Assembly: GCA_034678415.1 (NCBI GenBank) | Contig: JAXDBV010000061.1 | Coordinates: 1-7,867, forward strand | DNA length: 7,867 nt | Source of the DNA: JAXDBV01 sp034678415 | GTDB lineage: Bacteria; Bacteroidota; Bacteroidia; Bacteroidales; VadinHA17 | Direction of reading: 5' to 3' | Part shown: in pieces, positions 1-5,812 of the stretch | Position numbering within the stretch: the first letter of the stretch is position 1 | Layout of the letters: each line of letters starts with the position of its first letter | Made by a program: the position numbers and the translations under genes | Notes under the pieces: model-generated | Seen by the model: only the letters and a program-made list of their open reading frames with translations | What the model was told of the DNA's origin: nothing | Database searches by the model: none

Positions 1-93
1 ATTTTCTTCGGAAACCTGCCAACCAGAAAACGGGTAACACCACAGAGCCGCATATTATGTATTTGATTTCTTACCCCGGTATTTCTCCGGCAG

Positions 94-333
94 TTAATTG
101 GCTCCATACAGCTCGTCAGGTGAATAATCCATAAAATCAGAAACAGTACAATCCCGGAACTTTCTGACAGACATTTTCAGCCAGACCACATTTTTTCGTT
201 TCGAGACAAAATCAAGCATATCATCTGCACCGCACGCCGTCTCCAGGTCGTTTTTACTTCCTTCCAATTCCGGCAGATATATGAACAACCTGCCATTGTA
301 AGCTTTATAAAATCTGTATCTCTTCGACTTCAT
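94..333 (-). CDS. Small conserved-looking hypothetical protein, 79 aa
   Basis: I do not assign a function. The protein is short, soluble and charged, with no signal peptide or membrane segment. It opens with a basic, aromatic strand-like stretch (KRYRFYKAYNGRLFIYLPE) and continues with an 'EGSKNDLETACGADDMLDF' segment. The pattern 'LPE-x-x-GSK-x-x-L-x-x-x-x-GAD-x-x-LD' resembles a family of roughly 80-residue bacterial proteins of unknown function; I recall it as possibly DUF6717 but cannot confirm that here. The ATG (complement of 331-333) and stop (94-96) are clear. The gene is divergent from the CARF/sigma-54 activator, with 122 bp between the starts, an arrangement in which regulator and target often sit together. 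However, that intergenic region has no GC dinucleotide and so no sigma-54 promoter. Any control by the activator would have to be indirect or by repression. Confidence 0.65.
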   Translation of the reverse strand: MKSKRYRFYKAYNGRLFIYLPELEGSKNDLETACGADDMLDFVSKRKNVVWLKMSVRKFRDCTVSDFMDYSPDELYGAN

Positions 334-371
334 GTGGAATACTTATTAACGTTATTGAGAAAAATATACAT

Positions 372-398
372 TTCATGTTTTACCATGAATAAATTCAT
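372..398. promoter_or_regulatory. Candidate operator: three TTCAT/ATGAA half-sites in the divergent intergenic region
   Basis: TTCATG (372-377) and CATGAA (384-389) form a perfect 6+6 inverted repeat with a 6-nt spacer. ATGAATAAATTCAT (385-398) is a perfect 14-bp palindrome sharing the middle half-site. The two TTCAT copies in the same orientation are 22 bp apart, about two helical turns. The cluster sits between two divergent starts, upstream of a regulator gene, so autoregulation or regulation of the small divergent gene is plausible. AT-rich DNA produces such palindromes easily, so support is weak. Confidence 0.3.
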
Positions 399-428
399 TT
401 TGTATTGACTGGTATTATTCAAAATTTG
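399..428 (+). promoter_or_regulatory. Possible Bacteroidota-type promoter of the CARF activator gene
   Basis: TTTG at 399-402 and AAAATTTG at 421-428 resemble the Bacteroides -33 (TTTG) and -7 (TAnnTTTG) boxes. The second box has one mismatch. The spacer is 18 bp, slightly shorter than the usual 19-21. Transcription would start around 433-436, leaving a leader of about 20 nt before the ATG at 456. A TTGACT (405-410) and TATATT (429-434) pair overlaps it and could be read as a classical -35/-10 with an 18-bp spacer. Confidence 0.25.
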
Positions 429-455
429 TATATTTATATCAAATTATGACATATA

Positions 456-1901
456 ATGAAAACTCTAATATCCTGGCTTGCACGGAACAATGACCTGAAG
501 TGGGAGAATAACAAGATCAGGGGATTGAATCTTGAAGGGCCCACCTTCCTCTTCCACAAATATTTCTATAATGATCATGACCGTCATGTACTGTTGTGCA
601 GTAATGCGCATGACAGGGAATATGGGGAGAAGCTGAAGGAAGCGATCAGCGATGCGTTCGGCCGGAGAAAGATCGAGGTGAGGAATATGGAGATTTCGGA
701 TGTCATTGACATCAATGAGGTAAAACAGAAAGTACAGGTATTGCTGGAGAGGATGAAGGAAGAAGAGATCACCATTTTCTTTTCTCCCGGCACTTCCATC
801 ATGCAGGTGGTGTGGTATATTCTTCACAGCAGCCTGGGTCTCAATACGCGGCTGGTACAGACCCGTCCGGCGAGGAACAGCAGGACCGGCCGGTCGGAGC
901 TGTTGACGATCGATGTTGAAAGGACGGATATACCGCACACGGTGATCCTGCGCGAGGAGAGGCTGGACAAGGCGGGGGAGGAGGAGGATTTCCTTATCAC
1001 CCCTTCCCTGGAGCCGGTGTTCGGGCGGGCGGCGAAGATAGCCGAGACAGACCAGGTGACGGCGGTCATCCTCGGCGAGACAGGCACCGGCAAGGAGGTG
1101 GTAGCCAGGTACCTGCACAACGCCTCTGCACGAAGGGGTAAACCGTTCGTCGCGGTGAACTGCTCCGCCTTTGCCGAAAACCTCCTGGAGTCGCGACTGT
1201 TCGGTTATAAGAAGGGAGCCTTCACCGGGGCGGATAAGGATACCCCCGGGCTGTTCGACCGGGCGGAGGGCGGCACCATATTCCTTGACGAGATAGGAGA
1301 TATCTGCCCTTACATGCAACAGACCCTGCTGAGGGTAATACAGGAGAAGGAGATACAGCCTGTGGGGGGACAGAGTCATAGGGTTGACGTACGGATCATA
1401 GCGGCCACCAACAGGAATCTTGTTGACCTGTGCCGCCAGGGGAAGTTCAGGTGGGATCTGTATTACCGGCTGGCAGCCTCTGAAATTGAAGTGCCCGGCC
1501 TCATAGAGCGCGGGCCTGGTGAAATAGAACAATATCTCGATTATTTCCTTGAAGCAAAACGTAAACAGCTGAAGAAGAAAACACTGTTGAAGCCTGACAG
1601 GGAGGTGAGGCAGTTCATACGTAGTTATCCCTGGCCCGGCAATGTGAGGGAACTGGAAAACATGGTCGAGTCATGGTATGTCTTCTGTGAAGGGACCGTA
1701 ACGATGAAAGATATCCCTCAACGCATGACATCCCTGCCGGCCGACGAATCGCTGAAATGGAACGATGTGGAAAAAGCCCATATCGAAAAGGTGCTGCAAC
1801 TGAAAAAGGGGAACAAACGGCAGGCCTGGTTGGCGCTGGGTTATAAGTCTTATAATACCCTGATGAATAAGATGAGGAAGTACAAGATCAGGGAGCAATA
1901 A
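456..1901 (+). CDS. RtcR-like sigma-54-dependent activator with N-terminal CARF domain
   Basis: A 481-aa cytoplasmic enhancer-binding protein. Residues 2-155 match the RtcR N-terminal CARF (CRISPR-associated Rossmann fold) domain. They begin with a strand 'TLISW' and contain 'SPGTSIMQVVW' (110-120), followed by 'TRLVQTRPAR'. This aligns with E. coli RtcR 'TTGTHVAQICW' and 'ARLIQSSPPR'. Residues 183-415 are the AAA+ sigma-54 interaction domain: Walker A GETGTGKE (207-214), GAFTGA loop (254-259), Walker B with D278-E279, the arginine-finger region FRWDLYYRL (331-339) and sensor II PGNVREL (394-400). All key residues are intact. Residues 440-476 form a Fis-type helix-turn-helix. In characterised RtcR the CARF domain holds the ATPase inactive until an RNA-damage-related ligand binds, and the activator then turns on rtcBA. 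No rtcB or rtcA lies in this window, so the target is inferred to differ. The nearest sigma-54 promoter candidate is just downstream. The symbol rtcR is withheld because the target is unproven. Confidence 0.93.
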   Translation: MKTLISWLARNNDLKWENNKIRGLNLEGPTFLFHKYFYNDHDRHVLLCSNAHDREYGEKLKEAISDAFGRRKIEVRNMEISDVIDINEVKQKVQVLLERMKEEEITIFFSPGTSIMQVVWYILHSSLGLNTRLVQTRPARNSRTGRSELLTIDVERTDIPHTVILREERLDKAGEEEDFLITPSLEPVFGRAAKIAETDQVTAVILGETGTGKEVVARYLHNASARRGKPFVAVNCSAFAENLLESRLFGYKKGAFTGADKDTPGLFDRAEGGTIFLDEIGDICPYMQQTLLRVIQEKEIQPVGGQSHRVDVRIIAATNRNLVDLCRQGKFRWDLYYRLAASEIEVPGLIERGPGEIEQYLDYFLEAKRKQLKKKTLLKPDREVRQFIRSYPWPGNVRELENMVESWYVFCEGTVTMKDIPQRMTSLPADESLKWNDVEKAHIEKVLQLKKGNKRQAWLALGYKSYNTLMNKMRKYKIREQ

Positions 1902-1946
1902 TACCGGGAAGTGCCAATATATAACGTTGAAAATAAATAATCGTTG

Positions 1947-1960
1947 CCCGAAATACCCGA
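1947..1960 (+). repeat. CCCGA direct repeat upstream of the sigma-54 promoter candidate
   Basis: CCCGA occurs at 1947-1951 and again at 1956-1960, a 9-bp period, 12 bp upstream of the -24 element. A CGTTG pair lies nearby (1925-1929 and 1942-1946). These could be part of an upstream activator site, but they sit closer to the promoter than typical enhancer-binding sites (about 80-150 bp upstream) and are short enough to arise by chance. Confidence 0.15.
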
Positions 1961-1971
1961 CAGCAAAATTA

Positions 1972-1988
1972 TTGGTATCCCATTTGCA
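1972..1988 (+). promoter_or_regulatory. Candidate sigma-54 (-24/-12) promoter of the zinc-ribbon membrane gene
   Basis: TTGGTATCCCATTTGCA has GG at 1974-1975 and GC at 1986-1987, separated by exactly 10 bases as required for -24/-12. The consensus is YTGGCACGRNNNTTGCW. The YTGG and the whole TTGCW match; the middle of the -24 element (TAT rather than CAC) is weaker. Placing -12 at C1987 predicts transcription from about 1999, a 12-nt leader before the ATG at 2011. It lies directly behind a sigma-54 activator gene and in front of a same-strand gene, which raises its prior. It is the only GG-N10-GC match with a good TTGC that I found in the intergenic DNA. Confidence 0.55.
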
Positions 1989-2010
1989 GAGCTATTAAAA
2001 ATTTACGGTA

Positions 2011-2619
2011 ATGAGTTCTTTCCTCATCTTTCTTTGCATCTATGTCGTTATAGGTATCGTGTTCAATTTTTGCGGTCCTTTTATTCGCGATCTGAGAAAT
2101 GTTCTGTCCGAGTTAAAGCATCGCGATGTCCAAGGTAATTTTGATAACCCGTGCCGTGTCAGGAAGAGATGGCTGGTTTTTCTCCTGGAGACAATACTGA
2201 GGCTGCTTGTTGTTGTACTTTGGTTTCCCGCTGTTGTCATATGCCTGGTTGAATACGGCGTATACCCTGAACGCTATGGGAAGGGAAAAAAATCTGCCGT
2301 GACAACTGCAGATAAAAAAGAACCAGGGTTATATTTTCAAACCATGGGAGGGCATGGCAGTATATCCTGCCTCATCTGCGGATACACTGAGGAAGTGACA
2401 GCCTTCATTCACGGGTTTGGTGAAAACAGATGGTCACGAACCGGTTACCAGTGCCGGCAATGCGGGAAGTTCCATGGCATAGAACGACACCAGAATGAAC
2501 ATTTCGATGAGAGCACGCTGAGGTGTGATTGTGGAGGTCAGCTCAGCCGTGACCATGTCATATTTTGCCCGAAGTGCAGGCAGACCAATATAGTATATCA
2601 CATGATATATATAACCTGA
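2011..2619 (+). CDS. Membrane protein with C-terminal double zinc ribbon, unknown family
   Basis: 202 aa, not recognised. Two hydrophobic segments (about residues 3-22 and 54-80) flank a basic loop (RDLRN...RVRKRW). A linker rich in K, T and G follows, then a cysteine-rich C-terminal half: CxxC at 120/123, CxxC at 148/151, CxC at 172/174 and CxxC at 186/189. This fits two stacked zinc ribbons of four cysteines each. Between the pairs is a distinctive 'FIHGFG' and 'TGYQCRQCGKFHG'. The start is well fixed: an in-frame TAA at 1996-1998 lies just upstream and the hydrophobic segment begins at once. The gene is 109 bp downstream of the CARF activator, with a sigma-54 promoter candidate ending 22 bases before the ATG, suggesting it is the induced target. 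Zinc ribbons often bind nucleic acid or partner proteins; whether this domain faces the cytoplasm cannot be decided, since both flanks of the second helix are basic. It could also be a general inner-membrane protein unrelated to RNA repair. Confidence 0.8.
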   Translation: MSSFLIFLCIYVVIGIVFNFCGPFIRDLRNVLSELKHRDVQGNFDNPCRVRKRWLVFLLETILRLLVVVLWFPAVVICLVEYGVYPERYGKGKKSAVTTADKKEPGLYFQTMGGHGSISCLICGYTEEVTAFIHGFGENRWSRTGYQCRQCGKFHGIERHQNEHFDESTLRCDCGGQLSRDHVIFCPKCRQTNIVYHMIYIT

Positions 2620-2909
2620 ATTCGTTACACTGATCCCGGTTAATCCGGTATAGGCCGGTATCATCGCTGATGATGCTGCAGTAAGGGAAAGAACATCATG
2701 CTCCTGCCGAAATGCCTCCTGATAGGACAAAGCACAAACAGGCAGCCGCCAGGGCTTCATCACTTGCGGGGAAAAAAACCGGCAGGGATGATATGAGTGA
2801 CAGGATACAGGAACGGTATAATCCGGCATATGCAATAAAATCCTTGTACAGGGGTGCAGGTTATGATCCAATATTCTTATCTTTCCCCTTTGACAGGACT
2901 TTTTAAAGT
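2620..2909. other. 290-bp spacer with no convincing gene
   Basis: The spacer holds a short CCGG-phased repeat cluster and hairpin (2636-2674). A second similar motif lies near 2815 (CGGTATAATCCGGCATAT, compare CCGGTATAGGCCGGTATC). No promoter matching the Bacteroidota consensus was evident before the M81 gene, no strong terminator follows the zinc-ribbon gene, and no RNA gene was recognised. The only plus-strand reading frame of note (2712-2906) has no recognisable product. Confidence 0.5.
2636..2674. repeat. CCGGTWA phased repeat with adjacent ATCATC hairpin
   Basis: CCGG recurs at 2636, 2645 and 2655, giving three imperfect 9-10 bp units (CCGGTTAAT, CCGGTATAGG, CCGGTATCAT). They run into a perfect 6-bp hairpin, ATCATC-GCT-GATGAT (2660-2674). 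CCGG is self-complementary, so alternative stems are possible. No T-run follows, so a rho-independent terminator is unlikely; a protein-binding site or transcript-end structure is possible. Confidence 0.3.
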
Positions 2910-4436
2910 ATGAAAAGAACAATCATCGCATGTGTTTCGTTCCTTCTTCTTTTTTCATGTCACGATGAAAAACAATTAAAAAACAAGGAATTCAGGATTG
3001 GTATCGCAAGTTTCATCCATGAGACATGCACGTTTTGTCCTCAACCGACGGGTGTTGAGGAGTTTGAATATTACGATGCGCCCCTTACAGGCGACGAAGT
3101 GTTGAACGCCAACGCATTCATCAAAGGGTTTGCGGATCGCATACAGGAGTATGGTGGTGTGGAGCTTGAGGGCTTAACTTCACCGGGGGAGGCTTTCGGG
3201 GGAAGCTCCGGAAGCTGGATAACAAGGGAGGCATTTGACAAATATACTGGCGCCATGCAGGATGATATCCGGAGGCACGGACCTTTTGACGGAATATACC
3301 TGTCGCTTCACGGCGCCATGGCAGTGACGGGGATTCCGAAGCCCGAGGCTGAGATTGTCAGGAGGATCCGTGAGGTAGCCGGGGACATACCGGTGATGGT
3401 GACCCTTGACCTGCATGCCAACGAGGACCATGAGCTGACCGATGTTGCCACCGGCGTAATCATTGTGAAGAGATATCCGCATTACGATGCCTACTACCAG
3501 GGAGAGAGAGCCGCCAGGCTGATGGTAAACACGCTCAGGGGGAAATATAAGCCGGTGATGGCCACACGGAAACCGGGGATCATCACTCCCAGCGTATTCC
3601 AGGACACGGGGGTGTCTCCTGCCATGGAGATCATGGAAAAGGCGAGGCGCTGGGAAGACCGTGTGCCGGGCGTTTATGTGTCGGTCGCTTTCGGTTTTGC
3701 CTATGCTGATGTGCCGGATGCAGGAGCCACGGTGATGGTCATAACAAACAACGACCAGAACCTAGCCGACAGTATTGCCGATGACATGAGCGACTTTATC
3801 TGGAGGATGAGGCACGACTTTGCGGGGAAGAGACTGCCGGGAACGGCCGAAGGAGTGCGCCTCGGCATCGAAGCGGCAGAGGCAGGGAAAACACCGGTGG
3901 TGCTGGCCGACCATAGCGACAGAACCGGCAACTCAACCCATATCCTGGCCGAACTGATAAGACAGGACGCCGCAAATTTCTGCATTGCCAGCATAGCGGA
4001 TAAAAAGCTTATTGACAGGATGGTGCAGTCGGGCAGGAAAGCCGGCGACAGTGTTGATATTATGGTGGGCGGCTATGCCGATACATACGCGGGTGAGCCG
4101 GTAGCCATCAGGGGCACGCTTGAATATTTCGATAAATACAACCGGTTTGACAAGGTGGCCCTGGTGAGGTTCGGCAGGAACAACACCGTGATCATCACCC
4201 CTGATCTGCAACAGGTAACCAATACGGCAATACTTGATCGCCTGGGGCTTGACTTGGATGACATCGATATTATTGTACTTAAATCAAGGGTGCATTTCAG
4301 GATCGGTTTTTATGAGAACGGCCTGGCGGGGGAAATCATTTTGGTGGATGCCCCGGGACTCGGCCCCGCCGACCTGACAACCATCGAATATAAAAACATA
4401 CGCAAAGATATATACCCCGTGTACAGGAAAGATTAG
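2910..4436 (+). CDS. M81 family (MlrC-like) metallopeptidase, predicted lipoprotein
   Basis: 508 aa, full family length plus a lipoprotein signal. Residues 1-17 (MKRTIIACVSFLLLFSC) end in a lipobox LFSC with Cys17, so the mature enzyme should be membrane-anchored outside the cytoplasm. Residues 28-310 are the MlrC N-terminal (DUF1485) domain with family hallmarks HET (37-39), LHGAM (133-137), DLHAN (167-171) and PHYD (190-193). The Asp and His residues in these motifs are likely zinc ligands. Residues 328-500 are the MlrC C-terminal domain. MlrC opens or trims linearised microcystin peptides in Sphingomonas. Most homologues, including this one, have unknown substrates. Here the usual DNPGGGxPGD-like loop reads ADHSDRTGNS (333-342), shorter and lacking the glycine run, which suggests a distinct subfamily with a changed substrate pocket. 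I see no evidence that it belongs to the upstream regulator's regulon. Confidence 0.9.
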   Translation: MKRTIIACVSFLLLFSCHDEKQLKNKEFRIGIASFIHETCTFCPQPTGVEEFEYYDAPLTGDEVLNANAFIKGFADRIQEYGGVELEGLTSPGEAFGGSSGSWITREAFDKYTGAMQDDIRRHGPFDGIYLSLHGAMAVTGIPKPEAEIVRRIREVAGDIPVMVTLDLHANEDHELTDVATGVIIVKRYPHYDAYYQGERAARLMVNTLRGKYKPVMATRKPGIITPSVFQDTGVSPAMEIMEKARRWEDRVPGVYVSVAFGFAYADVPDAGATVMVITNNDQNLADSIADDMSDFIWRMRHDFAGKRLPGTAEGVRLGIEAAEAGKTPVVLADHSDRTGNSTHILAELIRQDAANFCIASIADKKLIDRMVQSGRKAGDSVDIMVGGYADTYAGEPVAIRGTLEYFDKYNRFDKVALVRFGRNNTVIITPDLQQVTNTAILDRLGLDLDDIDIIVLKSRVHFRIGFYENGLAGEIILVDAPGLGPADLTTIEYKNIRKDIYPVYRKD

Positions 4437-4596
4437 GTGTGGGGAGAATTTGGCCCGGTGAACGGTACGGGATGATGAGGATGGGAATTAAAGGAAGTAA
4501 TATTTTTCTATTAGGATATAAATCGAGCGTGTACAATATTTTGTGTAAACGAGTAGCCGCGTAGTTTTCATATCTGGCATCTATCACCAAGTTTAA

Positions 4597-4620
4597 TGTG
4601 GAATATAATATACCTCCACA
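4597..4620. promoter_or_regulatory. Candidate operator dyad upstream of the WYL regulator
   Basis: TGTGGA (4597-4602) and TCCACA (4615-4620) form a perfect inverted repeat around a 12-bp AT-rich spacer that contains TATAAT (4604-4609). It ends 40 bp before the start of the WYL regulator. WYL/HTH proteins act as dimers on inverted repeats and commonly autoregulate, so an operator overlapping the promoter is plausible. Only sequence symmetry supports it. Confidence 0.3.
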
Positions 4621-4660
4621 AATGATTATTTTGTAAATTAGATAGTTCAGATTTTGCGTT

Positions 4661-5671
4661 ATGCCCCGTAACAAATATGCGCTTATCAGGTACCGGGTGA
4701 TCAATCGCTGTCTTCTGGATTACCGATATTGCAGCAAAGAGCAACTCATCAAAGCCTGTGAGAAAGCACTTGATATCTCCCCGATCGGTGCCAGGACAAT
4801 TGACCAGGACATCCATGACATGAGGTATGACAGCGGCCTGGGATATAATGCCCCGATAAAATTCGACAGGAACAGGGGATGCTATTATTATGGTGATCCG
4901 GAATATTCCATTGACAAGCTTCCGCTGAGTCACGAGGAACTGGATGCCCTTACCTTTTCGGCAAGCATGCTGGAGCAGTATGGCAACATTGATATCTTCT
5001 CGCGTTTCCGGGGTGCTGTACAGAAGATCGTTGATGCAGTAACTATCCAAAAGATGCAACAGGATCAGCCTGCGTATCCTTTCATTGAATTTGAAAAGAT
5101 GCCCCTGACACGCGGAAGCGAGTTTCTGCAGCCCCTGGTGGAGGCCATCAGTAAGAAACAGGTGATCTCACTGATGTACCATGCTTTTTGGGCATCTAAA
5201 CCTTTTAAAGTGATCCTGCATCCCTATCTGTTGAAGGAATACCGCAACCGATGGTATGTTATCGGACTGAACAATGAGTACCAGGAAATGCGGATGTACG
5301 GGCTTGACAGGATTGTTGGTTTGGAGGAACATGACCGACCATTCATTGATAAGAACTTCGATTCGGCAAGTTATTTCCGGAACACGATAGGGGTGATCGC
5401 CCCCATGGGAGAACCGCCGGAGATCGTCATTACCGTGAAAAAAGACCAGGCACACTATCTTATAACCCAGCCCATCCATGAATCGCAGAGAGTAATAGAG
5501 GAAAAAGGGGATGAAATTATCTTCAGCCTGAAGGTGCATCCAACGTATGAGCTGAAAGCCATTCTGCTTGGAATGGGATCCGATGTAAGGGTCAATATGC
5601 CGAAATCCCTGGTAGATGAAATAAGCAATGAACTCAATAATATGATAAAGTACTACTCTTACTTAAAATAA
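4661..5671 (+). CDS. WYL-domain transcriptional regulator
   Basis: 336 aa, cytoplasmic. Residues 4-80 form an N-terminal winged-helix region with 'SPIGARTIDQDIHDMR' (40-55), typical of the recognition helix in YafY/DeoR-like WYL regulators. Residues 155-225 are the WYL domain. The signature W-Y-V is at 198-200 within 'NRWYVIGLN', preceded by 'HPYLLKEY' and followed by 'YGLDRI' (213-218). Residues 250-330 match the WCX C-terminal extension ('LLGMGSDVRVNMP' and onward). WYL proteins sense nucleic acid or nucleotide-type ligands and control defence, DNA-damage or metabolic genes, either as repressors or activators. The ligand here is unknown. Its neighbours are an M81 enzyme upstream (224-bp gap) and a convergent GH172 gene downstream, so no clear target is adjacent. 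The gene is complete and has its own long leader, suggesting independent transcription. Confidence 0.92.
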   Translation: MPRNKYALIRYRVINRCLLDYRYCSKEQLIKACEKALDISPIGARTIDQDIHDMRYDSGLGYNAPIKFDRNRGCYYYGDPEYSIDKLPLSHEELDALTFSASMLEQYGNIDIFSRFRGAVQKIVDAVTIQKMQQDQPAYPFIEFEKMPLTRGSEFLQPLVEAISKKQVISLMYHAFWASKPFKVILHPYLLKEYRNRWYVIGLNNEYQEMRMYGLDRIVGLEEHDRPFIDKNFDSASYFRNTIGVIAPMGEPPEIVITVKKDQAHYLITQPIHESQRVIEEKGDEIIFSLKVHPTYELKAILLGMGSDVRVNMPKSLVDEISNELNNMIKYYSYLK

Positions 5672-5764
5672 AGAATAATACCAATAAGCGCTGACACTGC
5701 CCTTTTTTTGCTGCCGCAATCCGCGCGTATAACCTATGCACGCCAGGCTGAATAATAATCATAC

Positions 5765-5801
5765 TGCCTCAGCAGGCATCCCGGCAATTTTTAAAAAGCC
5801 G
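5765..5801. terminator. Possible bidirectional terminator hairpins between convergent genes
   Basis: TGCCT-CAGC-AGGCA (5765-5778) is a perfect 5-bp stem with a 4-nt loop. It is followed by CGGC (5782-5785) and GCCG (5798-5801) enclosing AATTTTTAAAAA. The arrangement lies in the 141-bp gap between the convergent WYL and GH172 genes and includes short T and A runs usable on both strands. The stems are short and the T-run on either strand is not directly after a strong stem, so this is a weak call. Confidence 0.3.
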
Positions 5802-5812
5802 TTGAAGGTATT

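Noticed and set aside
1..53. Possible start of a minus-strand gene (17 codons from ATG at 51-53)
   Set aside because: Too short to judge and no family motif. It would follow the 94-333 gene on the same strand, but a chance frame is equally likely.
465..1532. 355-codon minus-strand frame opposite the CARF activator
   Set aside because: Long antisense frames are common opposite GC-rich genes. The plus strand encodes an unmistakable sigma-54 activator and the antisense product matches nothing.
2712..2906. 64-codon plus-strand reading frame ending 3 nt before the M81 gene
   Set aside because: No recognisable motif, unusual arginine/lysine-rich composition and no supported start. The closeness to the next ATG is intriguing, but there is not enough evidence for a gene.
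2434..2922. 162-codon minus-strand frame across the zinc-ribbon gene end and the spacer
   Set aside because: It is antisense to a clear coding region, has no recognisable domain and no promoter, so it is probably a chance open frame.
4571..4590. CTGGCAT -24-like element in the spacer before the WYL gene
   Set aside because: The matching -12 position, 10 bases after GG, is CA rather than GC, so it does not qualify as a sigma-54 promoter.
5688..5709. T7 run after AGCGCT, considered as the WYL gene's terminator
   Set aside because: No GC-rich hairpin directly precedes the T-run on the plus strand; AGCGCT is only a 6-bp palindrome with no loop.
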